Positions 1 through 8,280 are shown, counted from the stretch's first letter. The stretch is 64,000 nucleotides of DNA from Micromonospora sediminicola (GCF_900089585.1 NZ_FLRH01000004.1:1419001-1483000); one strand, 5' to 3'. Notes: generated by a model from the sequence alone, not told the origin. Numbers and translations: made by a program.

Positions 1-764
1 GTGATCAGCCCCTCCAGCGCGGCCATCGAGCTGCCGGCCGCCACCGTCTTCACGCCGATCAGCGCGAGCAGGCCGAGGATGGAGCCGATCAGGCCGGCCA
101 CCACCGCCTCCAGCACGAACGGCGCCTGGATGAACCAGTTGGACGCGCCGACCAGCTTCATGACCGCGACCTCACGCCGCTTGCTGTAGGCGGCCACCTG
201 GATGGTGTTCGCGACCAGCAGCAGGGCGGCGGCGGCCATCACGATGGCGAGGGCGAGCGCGCCGTTCTGGATGCCGGTGAGCACGCCGAAGACCTTGTCC
301 AGCAGCTTGCTCTGGTCGACGATCGTGTCGATGCCCTCGGCCGTCTTGTACTGGTCGTAGATCTGCTTGTACTGCTGCGGGTCGTTCAGCGTGATCCGGA
401 ACGACTCCGGCAGCTGGTCGGCCTTGACCGCGTTAACCAGGTCGGGCGCGTCGGCGTACATCTGCTGGAAGCGCTTGTACGCCTCGTCCTTGTTGACGTA
501 CGTGACGTCCTTGACCAGCGGGTCCGCCTTGAGCTTGGTCTCCAGATCGGTCCGCTGCTGCTCCTGGACGTCGGTCTTCAGGAAGATCGAGACCTGGACG
601 TTCTCGTAGTAGAGATCCTTCATGTCGCCGACCTTCTGGTACAGAAGGCCGCTGCCGCCCAGCATGAACAGCGACACCGCCATGGTGATGATCATGGCGA
701 TCGTCATGGTGACGTTGCGCCACAGTCCGACCAGTACCTCGGACAGGACGTACTTCATCCGCAT
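1..764 (-). CDS. ftsX: Cell division protein FtsX (permease-like), 3' end missing
   Basis: FtsX is the membrane half of the FtsEX complex, which couples cytoplasmic ATP hydrolysis to septal peptidoglycan hydrolases. About 254 codons are visible and the C-terminus lies beyond the left edge. The start ATG at 764 follows a GGAGGA ribosome site and reads MRMKYVLSEVLVG. A first membrane segment spans roughly residues 19-41, an extracellular domain of about 125 residues follows, then two further hydrophobic segments are seen. That matches the first three of the four FtsX membrane helices. It lies downstream of ftsE, and smpB would be expected next beyond the edge, as in mycobacteria. Confidence 0.95.
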   Translation of the reverse strand, partial: MRMKYVLSEVLVGLWRNVTMTIAMIITMAVSLFMLGGSGLLYQKVGDMKDLYYENVQVSIFLKTDVQEQQRTDLETKLKADPLVKDVTYVNKDEAYKRFQQMYADAPDLVNAVKADQLPESFRITLNDPQQYKQIYDQYKTAEGIDTIVDQSKLLDKVFGVLTGIQNGALALAIVMAAAALLLVANTIQVAAYSKRREVAVMKLVGASNWFIQAPFVLEAVVAGLIGSILGLLALIGVKTVAAGSSMAALEGLI

Positions 765-828
765 CGGGATATTCCTCCGGCTCTCCGGCTGAGGTGTTCG
801 TCGTCAGGGTCTACGGATCGTCAGCGGC

Positions 829-1509
829 TCAGCCGTAGACGCCGCGGGCCTGGTCGCGCACGATGCGGCCGCTCTCGATCTCGATCACCCGGCGCCGCAT
901 CTGGTTCACGATGTTGGAGTCGTGCGTGACCATCACGACGGTCGTGCCGGTGCGGTTGATCCGGTCCAGGAGGCGCATGATCTCGATCGAGGTGTCCGGG
1001 TCCAGGTTTCCGGTGGGCTCGTCGGCCAGCAGGATCAGCGGCCGGTTCACGAACGCCCGGGCCACCGCGACACGCTGCTGCTCGCCGCCGGACAGCTCGT
1101 GCGGGTAGCGGTGCTCCTTGCCGCCGAGACCGACCAGCTCCAGCACCTCCGGCACGACCCGACGGGCCACCGCCTTCGTCTTGCCGATCACCTCCAGCGC
1201 GAACGCCACGTTCTCGTACGCGGTGCGGTTCGGCAGCAGCCGGAAGTCCTGGAAGACACAGCCGATGGAACGCCGGAAGTGGGGTCGCTTCCAGGAACGC
1301 ATCGACGTGACGTCCTTGCCGTTGACGACGACGCGACCCTTGTTGGGCGTGACCTCGTGCAGCAGCAACTTGATGATGGTGGACTTGCCGGAGCCGGATG
1401 GACCGATGAAGAAGACGAACTCGCCCTTCTCGATCGAGACGGACACGTTGTCGAGCGAAGGCCGGGACGCCTTCGGGTACGTCTTCGTCACTTGCTCAAG
1501 CTGAATCAC
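829..1509 (-). CDS. ftsE: Cell division ATP-binding protein FtsE
   Basis: FtsE is the ATPase of the FtsEX division complex. The 226-residue protein has the Walker A motif GPSGSGKST at residues 36-44, the ABC signature LSGGEQQR and the Walker B stretch LILLADEPTGNLD. The start is taken as the GTG at 1509, giving VIQLEQVTKTYP, which is where FtsE homologs normally begin; an upstream ATG in frame adds 12 unrelated residues. No Shine-Dalgarno is visible in front of this GTG, but a promoter -10 hexamer lies 8 bases upstream, so the mRNA is probably leaderless. ftsX follows after 64 bases. Confidence 0.96.
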   Translation of the reverse strand: MIQLEQVTKTYPKASRPSLDNVSVSIEKGEFVFFIGPSGSGKSTIIKLLLHEVTPNKGRVVVNGKDVTSMRSWKRPHFRRSIGCVFQDFRLLPNRTAYENVAFALEVIGKTKAVARRVVPEVLELVGLGGKEHRYPHELSGGEQQRVAVARAFVNRPLILLADEPTGNLDPDTSIEIMRLLDRINRTGTTVVMVTHDSNIVNQMRRRVIEIESGRIVRDQARGVYG

Positions 1510-1517
1510 GGGTCGAG

Positions 1518-1545
1518 AGTCTACGCGGTGTAACCGCAGAGCCAA
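1518..1545 (-). promoter_or_regulatory. Probable leaderless promoter of ftsE
   Basis: On the minus strand TTGGCT (1545-1540) and TAGACT (1523-1518) are separated by 16 bases, a good fit to the housekeeping sigma consensus. The -10 box ends 8 bases before the GTG of ftsE, leaving no room for a ribosome site. This supports a leaderless ftsE transcript; the start site is inferred, not shown. Confidence 0.55.
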
Positions 1546-1627
1546 GCCCCCCGCCCCGTGGATGCGGTGCGCGTCATCGATTTACCCGGTCAGACCGAGA
1601 TCGATGACGCGCTGCGTCCGACCGTGA

Positions 1628-2749
1628 TCACGCACCGTCAGCGGTGAGCTGCTGCTGCTTCCGCCAGCGGATTCCCGCCTCGATGAAGCTGTCCAGCTCG
1701 CCGTCGAAGACCGAGGACGGATTGCCCGTCTCCTGTTCGGTACGCAGATCCTTCACCATCTGATACGGGTGCAGGACGTACGACCGCATCTGGTCGCCCC
1801 ACGAGCCGGCGGCGTCGGTCTTCAGGCCCGCCATCTTGGCCTGCTCCTCCTGCCGCTTGCGCTCCAGCAGCCGGGCCTGGAGCACCCGCAGCGCGGACGC
1901 CTTGTTCTGGAGCTGCGACTTCTCGTTCTGGCAGGTGACCACGATGCCGGTCGGGATGTGGGTGATCCGGACCGCCGAGTCGGTGGTGTTGACCGACTGA
2001 CCACCCGGCCCGGAGGACCGGTAGACGTCGATCCGCATCTCGTTCTCGGGGATGTCGATGTGATCGGTCTGCTCCACCACCGGCAGCACCTCGACGCCGG
2101 CAAAGCTGGTCTGCCGGCGGCCCTGGTTGTCGAACGGGCTGATCCGCACCAGTCGGTGGGTGCCGGACTCCACGCTGAGCGTGCCGTAGGCGTAGGGCAC
2201 CTTCACGGTGAACGTGGCGGACTTCAGGCCCGCCTCCTCGGCGTAGGAGGTCTCGTAGACCTCCGTCGGGTAGCCGTGGCGCTCCGCCCAGCGCAGGTAC
2301 ATCCGCAGCAGCATCTCGGCGAAGTCCGCCGCGTCCACGCCACCGGCGCCGGCCCGGATGGCGACCAGCGCCTCCCGGGAGTCGTACTCGCCGGAGAGCA
2401 GGGTGCGGACCTCCATCTCCTCGATGGCCTTGGTCAGCCCGGTGATCTCCGACTCGACCTCGGTCAGCGCGCCCGGGTCGGACTCGGCCTGGGCCAGCTC
2501 CAGCAGCACCCCGGCGTCGTCGAGCCGGGAGCGCAGGTCGCCCAGCTTGGTGATCTCACCGTTGACGTACGACAGCTGCGACGTCACCTGCTGCGCCTTG
2601 GCCTGGTCGTCCCACAGGTCGGGCGCGGAGGCCTCCTGCTCCAGGCGGGCCTTCTGCTCGCGCAGCTTGTCGAGGTCGAGCACGGCCTCGATGTTGCGCA
2701 GCGTGGCGTCGAGTTCCTTGAGCTGTTCGGCGTAATCGGCAGCGGTCAC
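1628..2749 (-). CDS. prfB: Peptide chain release factor 2
   Basis: RF2 recognises UGA and UAA stop codons and triggers peptide release. The protein has the GGQ catalytic loop in SGPGGQSVNTTDSA (GGQ at residues 249-251 from this start) and the SPF codon-recognition tripeptide in RISPFDNQG. It is about 373 residues long. The GTG at 2749 (MTAADYAEQL) is preferred over the in-frame GTG at 2761 by similarity to actinobacterial homologs. Neither has a ribosome site, and TAGTGT 8 bases before 2749 could be a -10 box. The reading frame is continuous, so the programmed +1 frameshift found in many other prfB genes is absent. Confidence 0.95.
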   Translation of the reverse strand: MTAADYAEQLKELDATLRNIEAVLDLDKLREQKARLEQEASAPDLWDDQAKAQQVTSQLSYVNGEITKLGDLRSRLDDAGVLLELAQAESDPGALTEVESEITGLTKAIEEMEVRTLLSGEYDSREALVAIRAGAGGVDAADFAEMLLRMYLRWAERHGYPTEVYETSYAEEAGLKSATFTVKVPYAYGTLSVESGTHRLVRISPFDNQGRRQTSFAGVEVLPVVEQTDHIDIPENEMRIDVYRSSGPGGQSVNTTDSAVRITHIPTGIVVTCQNEKSQLQNKASALRVLQARLLERKRQEEQAKMAGLKTDAAGSWGDQMRSYVLHPYQMVKDLRTEQETGNPSSVFDGELDSFIEAGIRWRKQQQLTADGA

Positions 2750-2794
2750 GACAGACAACACTACTGCGTGGGCCCGTCAACCTGTCGCAGGTGG

Positions 2795-3310
2795 TCAGCC
2801 GACCGGCGCGGTCTTCAGCCAGGAGAGCGCCGCCCTGTGGTAGGCGACCGCGAACTCCAGCGCGCTGGCGTCGTAGTTGTCGCCCTCCTTCTTGGCATTC
2901 TTGACCTGCTCCCGCACCGCCGCCAGCGCCTCGGTGTGGTACTCGTTCGCCGAGGCGTACAGGTTCTTGAGCTGGCTCGACGAGTGCAGGTTGCCGAACG
3001 CCATCCGTAGCGCTATCGGGTTACGGATGGTGTCCTTGCCGGGATTCTCCGCCAGCCAGCGGGAGAATGTCCGTTTCCCGGCCGCCGTCAGCGCGTACGG
3101 CTGGCTCATCCGCGGCCCGGGCTTGCCGAGCCGCACCAGACCCTTCTCGGCCAGCACGGGAAGCTCCCGGTAGACCTGACTGCGGGTCATCGACCAGTAC
3201 GGCGCCAGCCGGCGCTCGGCGGCGGCCATCAACTGGCCGCCAGTCATCGGGCCGTCGTGCAGCAGGCCCAGCAGGGCCGCCGCCGTCGGGTTGACTCCGG
3301 ATTCCGCCAT
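2795..3310 (-). CDS. PadR-family transcriptional regulator
   Basis: This is a 171-residue DNA-binding protein. The N-terminal half is a winged helix with the PadR pattern: a short helix (TAAALLGLLHDGPMTGGQL), a recognition region around WSMTRSQVYRELPVLAEKG, and a wing ending in YALTAAGKRTF. The C-terminal half is helical and probably dimerises. The ATG at 3310 is chosen because GAGGG sits 6 bases upstream; an earlier in-frame start would add an unrelated basic tail. The ligand and target genes cannot be read from the sequence. pruA and prfB flank it on the same strand, but it need not control either. Confidence 0.88.
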   Translation of the reverse strand: MAESGVNPTAAALLGLLHDGPMTGGQLMAAAERRLAPYWSMTRSQVYRELPVLAEKGLVRLGKPGPRMSQPYALTAAGKRTFSRWLAENPGKDTIRNPIALRMAFGNLHSSSQLKNLYASANEYHTEALAAVREQVKNAKKEGDNYDASALEFAVAYHRAALSWLKTAPVG

Positions 3311-3404
3311 GCCCTCTAAGCTGCCACTTTGTCGGCTCTGGCGTCCAGGATTTGCCGTTTTCGCCACCCGATGGCGGGTCCGATGTGCACTGTCGGGTAA
3401 GGAA

Positions 3405-3433
3405 GAGGCCCGCCCACGTCACCGACGGGCCTC
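3405..3433 (-). terminator. Hairpin terminator after pruA
   Basis: GAGGCCCG (3405-3412) pairs perfectly with CGGGCCTC (3426-3433) around a 13-base loop, 11 bases after the pruA stop codon. There is no long U tract, as is common in high-GC actinobacteria. Confidence 0.6.
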
Positions 3434-3443
3434 TCCGGACGCC

Positions 3444-5072
3444 TCAGCCCATGTGCGGGTAGGTGTGGTCGGTCGGCGGGACGAAGGTCTCCTTGATCGT
3501 CCGCGGCGACGTCCAGCGGACCAGGTTGTGCCAGGAACCCGCCTTGTCGTTGGTGCCGCTGGCCCGGGCGCCGCCGAACGGCTGCTGCCCGACCACCGCG
3601 CCGGTCGGCTTGTCGTTGATGTAGAAGTTGCCCGCCGCGTACCGCATCTTCTCCGCCACCTGGTCGACCACCCGGCGGTCGTTCGCGAAGATCGACCCGG
3701 TCAGCGCGTACGGCGCGATCGACTCGGCCTGGGCGACCACGTCGTCGAAGCGGGCGTCGTCGAAGACGTGCACGCCGAGGATCGGGCCGAAGTATTCCGT
3801 GGTGAAGGTCTCGTGCGCGGCGTCGGAGCACTCGAACAGCGTCGGCCGGACGAACCAGCCGACCGAGTCGTCGGCGGTGCCCCCGGCCAGGATCTTGCAG
3901 CTGTCGTCGCCCTTGATCAGCTCCAGCGCGGCGGTGTGCCGGCCGAACGCCTTGTCGTCGATGACCGCGCCGCCGAAGTTGCTGAAGTCGGTCACGTCGC
4001 CGTAGGTCAGCGACTCCGCGGTGGCGGCGAGCCGGTCCCGCAGCCCGCCCTCCCACAGCGACCGGGGAACGTACGCCCGCGAGGCGGCCGAGCACTTCTG
4101 GCCCTGGTACTCGTAGGCGCCCCGGATCAGCGCGGTGTGCAGCGCCTCCACGTCGGCGCTGGTGTGCGCGACCACGAAGTCCTTGCCGCCGGTCTCGCCG
4201 ACCAGGCGCGGGTACCCCCGGTAGCGGGCGATGTTGTCGCCGACGGTCTTCCACAGGTGCTGGAAGACCTTGGTGGAGCCGGTGAAGTGGATGCCGGCCA
4301 GGTCCGGGTCGGCGAGCACCACGTCGGAGACCTCCTCGCCCCGGCCGGTGACCATGTTGATCACGCCGGGCGGCAGGCCGGCGGCCTCGAACAGGCGCAT
4401 CGTGAAGTGCGCGGCGAACTGCTGGGTCGGGCCCGGCTTCCAGACCACGGTGTTGCCGAGCATGGCCGGCGCGGACGGCAGGTTGCCGGCGATCGCGGTG
4501 AAGTTGAACGGGGTGACCGCGTAGACGAAGCCCTCCAGGGGCCGGTGGTCGAAGCGGTTCCACACGCCGGACGAGGACATCGGCTGCTCGGCCAGGAGCC
4601 GGCGGGCGAAGTGGACGTTGAACCGGAGGAAGTCGATCAGCTCGCAGGCGGCGTCGATCTCGGCCTGGACCGCGGTCTTGGACTGACCGAGCATGGTGGC
4701 CGCGTTGAGCGTGTCCCGCCAGGGGCCGGCGAGCAGGTCGGCGGCGCGCAGGAAGATCGCGGCCCGCTCCTCGAACGGCAGCGCCCGCCACATCGGCGCG
4801 GCGTCCTTGGCGGCCCGGACCGCGGCCCGCGCGTCGTCGTGGGTGGCGTGACCGGTGACGCCGAGCACGTGCGCGTGCTTGTGCGGCTGCACCACGTCGA
4901 TCGACTCACCGCCGGCCATCCGCTGCTCACCGGCGATGGTCATCGGCAGCTCGATCCGGTCGGCGGCCAGCTCGGCCAGCCGCCGCTGGAGCCGCTCCCG
5001 GTCGGCGCTGCCGGGCTCGTAGGTGTGGACCGGCTCGTTGCGCGGCTCGGGTACGGAGAACACGGCGTCCAT
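3444..5072 (-). CDS. pruA: L-glutamate gamma-semialdehyde (P5C) dehydrogenase
   Basis: PruA oxidises glutamate-5-semialdehyde to glutamate, the last step of proline breakdown. The 542-residue protein has the aldehyde dehydrogenase fold: the NAD-binding stretch FTAIAGNLPSAPAMLGNTVV, the FTGSTKVF motif, ETGGKDF and the catalytic cysteine in YQGQKCSAASRAY (Cys327). The length suits the stand-alone dehydrogenase, and no proline dehydrogenase domain is fused. The ATG at 5072 has AGGAG 6 bases upstream. No putB-type proline dehydrogenase gene is adjacent, so that partner must lie elsewhere. A 446-base intergenic region separates it from the divergent gene at 5519. Confidence 0.95.
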   Translation of the reverse strand: MDAVFSVPEPRNEPVHTYEPGSADRERLQRRLAELAADRIELPMTIAGEQRMAGGESIDVVQPHKHAHVLGVTGHATHDDARAAVRAAKDAAPMWRALPFEERAAIFLRAADLLAGPWRDTLNAATMLGQSKTAVQAEIDAACELIDFLRFNVHFARRLLAEQPMSSSGVWNRFDHRPLEGFVYAVTPFNFTAIAGNLPSAPAMLGNTVVWKPGPTQQFAAHFTMRLFEAAGLPPGVINMVTGRGEEVSDVVLADPDLAGIHFTGSTKVFQHLWKTVGDNIARYRGYPRLVGETGGKDFVVAHTSADVEALHTALIRGAYEYQGQKCSAASRAYVPRSLWEGGLRDRLAATAESLTYGDVTDFSNFGGAVIDDKAFGRHTAALELIKGDDSCKILAGGTADDSVGWFVRPTLFECSDAAHETFTTEYFGPILGVHVFDDARFDDVVAQAESIAPYALTGSIFANDRRVVDQVAEKMRYAAGNFYINDKPTGAVVGQQPFGGARASGTNDKAGSWHNLVRWTSPRTIKETFVPPTDHTYPHMG

Positions 5073-5518
5073 CACAGGCTCCTGTGCGATCTCGACGGCG
5101 GTGGCGAAACCGGCCCCGCGAGCGCGGCCGGGCGGCCGGCGCCGGACACCGCGTGGTGGACCGGTCGCGGCGGCGGGACCTGGGCCGATTGTTTCATGCG
5201 GCGCCGTCGCCGACCCGGGCTCCCCGGGTGCGGCACCGAACACCGGACGGACTCCCCCTCTTCGGACCGTCGGTCCATTCCCGCCCGGAACCGACGAAAC
5301 GTCGGCACAGGTCGCGCGCGGTCGACGATTCATCGGCAGCCTCGGCCCGCCCCCGCGCCCCGGTCGGCACCGTCGGCGCTCGCCACGTCGGCCGGGGTGA
5401 CATGCGCCCGGGCGCGCGGCCCGCCCGTCCGGGAGGGCGCGTCGCGCCGCGTACGCTGGATGACCGGTGACCCGCCCGGCCCGGCGCGGCCGATCCGGCG
5501 TCCGTCGAAAGGGAGACG
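5073..5518 (+). other. Non-coding divergent region between pruA and a membrane protein gene
   Basis: This 446-base stretch shows no convincing gene; the open frames crossing it lack ribosome sites and recognisable protein. It must hold the promoters of pruA (minus) and the gene at 5519 (plus). It contains two perfect palindromes, GGACC-GTC-GGTCC (5264-5276) and CCGACG-AAA-CGTCGG (5291-5305), which could be operators. TACGCT near 5450 is a possible -10 box for the plus-strand gene but lacks a clear -35 partner. Confidence 0.45.
5264..5305. promoter_or_regulatory. Two palindromes, candidate operators between divergent genes
   Basis: GGACCGTCGGTCC (5264-5276) and CCGACGAAACGTCGG (5291-5305) are each perfect inverted repeats with a 3-base centre, 27 bases apart from centre to centre start. 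Their arms differ, so they may bind different regulators. Short GC-rich palindromes also arise by chance in this genome, so the call is tentative. Confidence 0.3.
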
Positions 5519-6496
5519 ATGAGCAACCAGCCCGGCAGCTCCACGGCCGCGGAGCCGGACCAGCCCGAGGTCGTCGACGTGGCCCCCGCGGTCGGGCGAC
5601 CCGAGTACGCGCCGGGCGCGCTGCCGCTGGCCCTGCTCTCGATCGCCTGGCTGGCGGCCATGCTCTGGTCCACCCGGGAGGCGATCACCTCGACCGCCGC
5701 CGGGGTCACCGCGATCAGCCTCTCCGCGTACGCGCTCCCCGGCGTGATCACCGCGGCGCTGGTCACCGGCGCCACGGTCGCGCTGGCCGCCACCAACCGG
5801 CTGGGCCGCGCCACCCTGCGCTTCCTGGCCACCGTCGGCACCGGCCTGCTGGTCGGGCTCGTCGCCGCGGTGGCGATCAACCTCACGTACGCGGACAACG
5901 CCACCACCAACACGATCGCCGGCACCACGGCCGCCGCCGCGATCATCGGCGGCGCGGCGGCCGGGGCGCGGCTCGCCCGGGTGGTGGCCGCGATCGCCGC
6001 CGCCACGCTCGCCGCGCAGGTCTTCGTGGTGCTGTTCAGCCGGGCCCGGGATCCGCTCTCCGACCTGTTCGGCGCCGGCGAGACCCAGCAGTCGGTGCTG
6101 GACGCCGCCAAGTGGGTGTCCCGCACCGAGTCGCTGCTCGCCGGGCTGATCGCCGGGCTGGCCGCCTACCTCTACCTGGCCTGGTCCCGCCGCCGCGCGG
6201 AGCGTCGGCACGGCGCGGCGGCACCGCTGCGCTGGCCGGCGTACCTGGTGGCCGGCGCCGGCGCCGGGCTGCTCCTGCTGCTCACCGAGGTGATCATCCG
6301 GATCGGCGGGCGGGGGCTGCTCGACCTGGCCGCCGCGCTCAGCGAGGCCGACCAGGTGGCGCAGACGGCGCTCGGCACGTCGCGGGTCGACAACGGCATC
6401 TGGGTGCTCTTCGTGGGCGCGCTGACCACGCTCATCGTCTTCGGACGCACGCTCGGCCCGCGCCCGGTCGAGGAGGAGGACGAGCCGGCCTCCTGA
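5519..6496 (+). CDS. Multi-pass membrane protein of unknown function
   Basis: A 325-residue protein that I do not recognise. After a hydrophilic N-terminus of about 35 residues, hydrophobic segments occur near residues 36-50, 68-92, 102-126, 137-152, 160-178, 205-225, 242-262 and 298-312, suggesting six to eight membrane helices. The C-terminus ends in an acidic run EEEDEPAS. The ATG at 5519 follows GGGAGA 3 bases upstream. No catalytic motif is visible. It is divergent from pruA and convergent with the DUF6912-like gene, so it is likely transcribed alone. Confidence 0.8.
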   Translation: MSNQPGSSTAAEPDQPEVVDVAPAVGRPEYAPGALPLALLSIAWLAAMLWSTREAITSTAAGVTAISLSAYALPGVITAALVTGATVALAATNRLGRATLRFLATVGTGLLVGLVAAVAINLTYADNATTNTIAGTTAAAAIIGGAAAGARLARVVAAIAAATLAAQVFVVLFSRARDPLSDLFGAGETQQSVLDAAKWVSRTESLLAGLIAGLAAYLYLAWSRRRAERRHGAAAPLRWPAYLVAGAGAGLLLLLTEVIIRIGGRGLLDLAAALSEADQVAQTALGTSRVDNGIWVLFVGALTTLIVFGRTLGPRPVEEEDEPAS

Positions 6497-6507
6497 GCCG
6501 GCCGGCC

Positions 6508-7017
6508 TCAGCCGACCTCGCGCAGCAGCAGGTCCAGCTCGGTCACGTCGTACCACTCCAGCTCGTGGTCCTCGACGCCGTCGACCGTGAACTGGGCGTC
6601 GGGGTCGCCGGCCTGCGCCTCGGTCACCACCGCCACGGCCGCGGTCACGTCCTCGACCGCCTCCGCGCCGTCCACGTGGATCGCGGCCACCGACCTGACC
6701 GGCACCGGGCCGGCCAGCCCCACCACGCTGGAGCCCAGCTCGCCGCCGGCCCGGCCGACGGCCCGGGCGGGCAGGTCCACCGAGACCACCACGCGCCGGC
6801 GGGGTGCGCCGGCGTCGGCGCGCAGCAGGAGCAGCGCGTCCTGGGCGGCCCGGGTGAAGGCGACGTACTCCAGCTCCTCCTCGTCGCCCTCGGCGTACCA
6901 CTCGCGCAGCTCCGGGGTGACCGCGTGCGCCGCCTCGGCGGACAGGCCCTCGTCCCGCAGCCGGCCGAGCATCGGCACGGTCGCCGGCAGGTACACCCGG
7001 ACAAGCTCGTCGGTCAC
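6508..7017 (-). CDS. DUF6912-family protein
   Basis: A 169-residue soluble protein beginning VTDELVRVYLPATVPMLGRL. The opening VRVYLPAT, the acidic GDEEELEYVAF stretch and the closing LEWYDVTELDLLL resemble the actinobacterial DUF6912 family, whose function is unknown. The GTG at 7017 is selected because GGGGGAGA lies just upstream; an upstream in-frame ATG would add a low-complexity leader. The protein is acidic and lacks membrane segments. It is divergent from the small HTH gene at 7215. Confidence 0.8.
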   Translation of the reverse strand: MTDELVRVYLPATVPMLGRLRDEGLSAEAAHAVTPELREWYAEGDEEELEYVAFTRAAQDALLLLRADAGAPRRRVVVSVDLPARAVGRAGGELGSSVVGLAGPVPVRSVAAIHVDGAEAVEDVTAAVAVVTEAQAGDPDAQFTVDGVEDHELEWYDVTELDLLLREVG

Positions 7018-7175
7018 CGGTCTCTCCCCCGCACTCAGGCCGCCGGCCGGCACACGCCGGCTCCGGGCGCCGATCATGCCGTACGCCGTGACCGTCATAC
7101 ACCCGGCACCCGCCGGGGAGAAGCGTTCCGCCGGTGTGTCCGCCGAAGCGGGACTCGGGAACGTCCGCCGGTGGT

Positions 7176-7192
7176 GGCAAACTGAGGCAAAC
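7176..7192 (+). repeat. Tandem GGCAAAC pair upstream of the small HTH gene
   Basis: Two copies of GGCAAAC start at 7176 and 7186, exactly one helical turn (10 bases) apart, ending 22 bases before the GTG at 7215. The same arrangement recurs at 7508-7524. Head-to-tail repeats with near-helical period are the kind of site bound by BldC-like proteins, and the gene downstream encodes such a protein. Operator function is inferred. Confidence 0.5.
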
Positions 7193-7214
7193 GAAAACAA
7201 CCCCGGGAGTGACC

Positions 7215-7442
7215 GTGGAGTCGAGGTTCCTGCTGCTGTCCGACGTCGCCACCGAGCTGAACGTCTCGGACTCGCAGGTCTACCACATGGTCCGCAGCGG
7301 AGAGCTGCCCGCCATCAAGATCGGCGGACGGGGTCAGTGGCGGGTGGAGCGGGCTCGGCTGGAGGAGTACATCGAGCGCAAGTACGCCGAGACCGCCGAG
7401 TGGGTGCGCGGGAACCCGCTGGGTGAGCGCGACGCGGAGTGA
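7215..7442 (+). CDS. Small HTH DNA-binding protein (BldC/MerR-like, excisionase fold)
   Basis: A 75-residue protein consisting almost entirely of an HTH_17 winged helix: FLLLSDVATELNVSDSQVYHMVRSGELP, then KIGGRGQWRVERARLEEYIERK. This fold is shared by BldC, MerR N-termini and phage excisionases. The conserved actinobacterial copy is chromosomal, with no phage genes nearby, so a regulator is more likely than an excisionase. GTG at 7215 has GGGAG 5 bases upstream; the GTG at 7209 overlaps that site and is less likely. A pair of GGCAAAC repeats lies upstream and another precedes the next gene, suggesting autoregulation. Confidence 0.88.
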   Translation: MESRFLLLSDVATELNVSDSQVYHMVRSGELPAIKIGGRGQWRVERARLEEYIERKYAETAEWVRGNPLGERDAE

Positions 7443-7507
7443 CCCCGAGCTGACCGTCGGCCATTGACGCGCCCGACTCCGGTGCCGGAAGATGAGGCTC
7501 TGTCGCA

Positions 7508-7524
7508 GGCAAACGAAGGCAAAC
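7508..7524 (+). repeat. Second tandem GGCAAAC pair, upstream of the Rv3235-like gene
   Basis: GGCAAAC occurs at 7508 and 7518, again with a 10-base period, and ends 20 bases before the ATG at 7545. Motif, period and distance to the start codon nearly match the pair at 7176-7192. Confidence 0.5.
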
Positions 7525-7544
7525 GCAACGATTCGAGGGCTGAC

Positions 7545-8243
7545 ATGGTCGACACCCGCCGTCCCCGGTCACCACGTCCACCGGTCCGCCTCCGGCCCGC
7601 CCCGCCACTCGACCCGCCCTGCACCGACGAGGATCCGGCCTGGGGGCACACCGGTCAGCTCGCCCTCGACCTGATCGACCGACGCCCCGGCGACCTCGGG
7701 CGTCCCGCCGGGCGCGCCCCCGACCACGCTCCCGGCTGGCCCCGCTGGTTGACCACCGGCGCGCTGCGCACCGCCCCGGGCGAGGGCGGCACGCACCGTT
7801 CCCCGACCTCCGGAGAGGGCGGCACGCACCGCGACACCACCCCGAGCGGGCACGGCGTCGGACGCCCGCCCGTCGGGCCACCGTCCGCTCCCGCCACCGC
7901 CACGCCCGAGGCCGCCCGGGCGGCCCACCGGTTCGTCCGCACGTTCCTGGAGATCGTCAACGGCTTCCGGCCGCCCGGGCAACTCCGACCACTCTGCCTG
8001 CCCGAGGCCGCCGCCCAGGTGTCGGCCGAGCTGACCCGGGCGGCCCGCCGGGTGACCCCGGTCCGCCGCCGCAGCGCCCGGCCCGCCCTGCACCTGCTCC
8101 GCCTGCGGATCTGTGAACCACGCGCCGGCGCGGTGGAGGCCACCGCCGTGTTCACCGGCACCGGCGGCACCAGCTGGGCGGTCGCCGTGCGCCTGGAACA
8201 CCGGCGCGGCAACTGGCTCTGCCTCGTGCTGGACGTCCTCTGA
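7545..8243 (+). CDS. Rv3235-family protein
   Basis: A 232-residue protein. The first 120 residues are proline- and arginine-rich and probably disordered; they include a short internal repeat, GEGGTHR, appearing twice. The C-terminal 100 residues form a compact domain (RFVRTFLEIVNGFRPPGQLR to LEHRRGNWLCLVLDVL) that matches the Rv3235 family found near secA in actinobacteria. The function is unknown. ATG 7545 has GAGGG 6 bases upstream. It is convergent with secA and separated from it by a strong hairpin. Confidence 0.85.
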   Translation: MVDTRRPRSPRPPVRLRPAPPLDPPCTDEDPAWGHTGQLALDLIDRRPGDLGRPAGRAPDHAPGWPRWLTTGALRTAPGEGGTHRSPTSGEGGTHRDTTPSGHGVGRPPVGPPSAPATATPEAARAAHRFVRTFLEIVNGFRPPGQLRPLCLPEAAAQVSAELTRAARRVTPVRRRSARPALHLLRLRICEPRAGAVEATAVFTGTGGTSWAVAVRLEHRRGNWLCLVLDVL

Positions 8244-8280
8244 GTCTCACCACGTCGTCGATCCGGACGGGGTGAGACGC

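Noticed and set aside
2600..2749. Programmed +1 frameshift in prfB
   Set aside because: The reading frame is open from the start codon with no in-frame UGA, so no frameshift is needed.
2761..2800. Complete promoter in front of prfB
   Set aside because: TTGACG and TAGTGT are only 11 bases apart, too close for a normal sigma promoter.
3291..5522. Very long plus-strand open frame opposite pruA (743 codons)
   Set aside because: It is an antisense shadow produced by high GC at third positions; it has no recognisable domain and the minus-strand frame is clearly pruA. Many similar shadow frames across the window were dropped for the same reason.
7215..7442. Phage excisionase
   Set aside because: The fold would fit, but there is no integrase, attachment site or phage gene nearby, and the neighbourhood is conserved chromosome.
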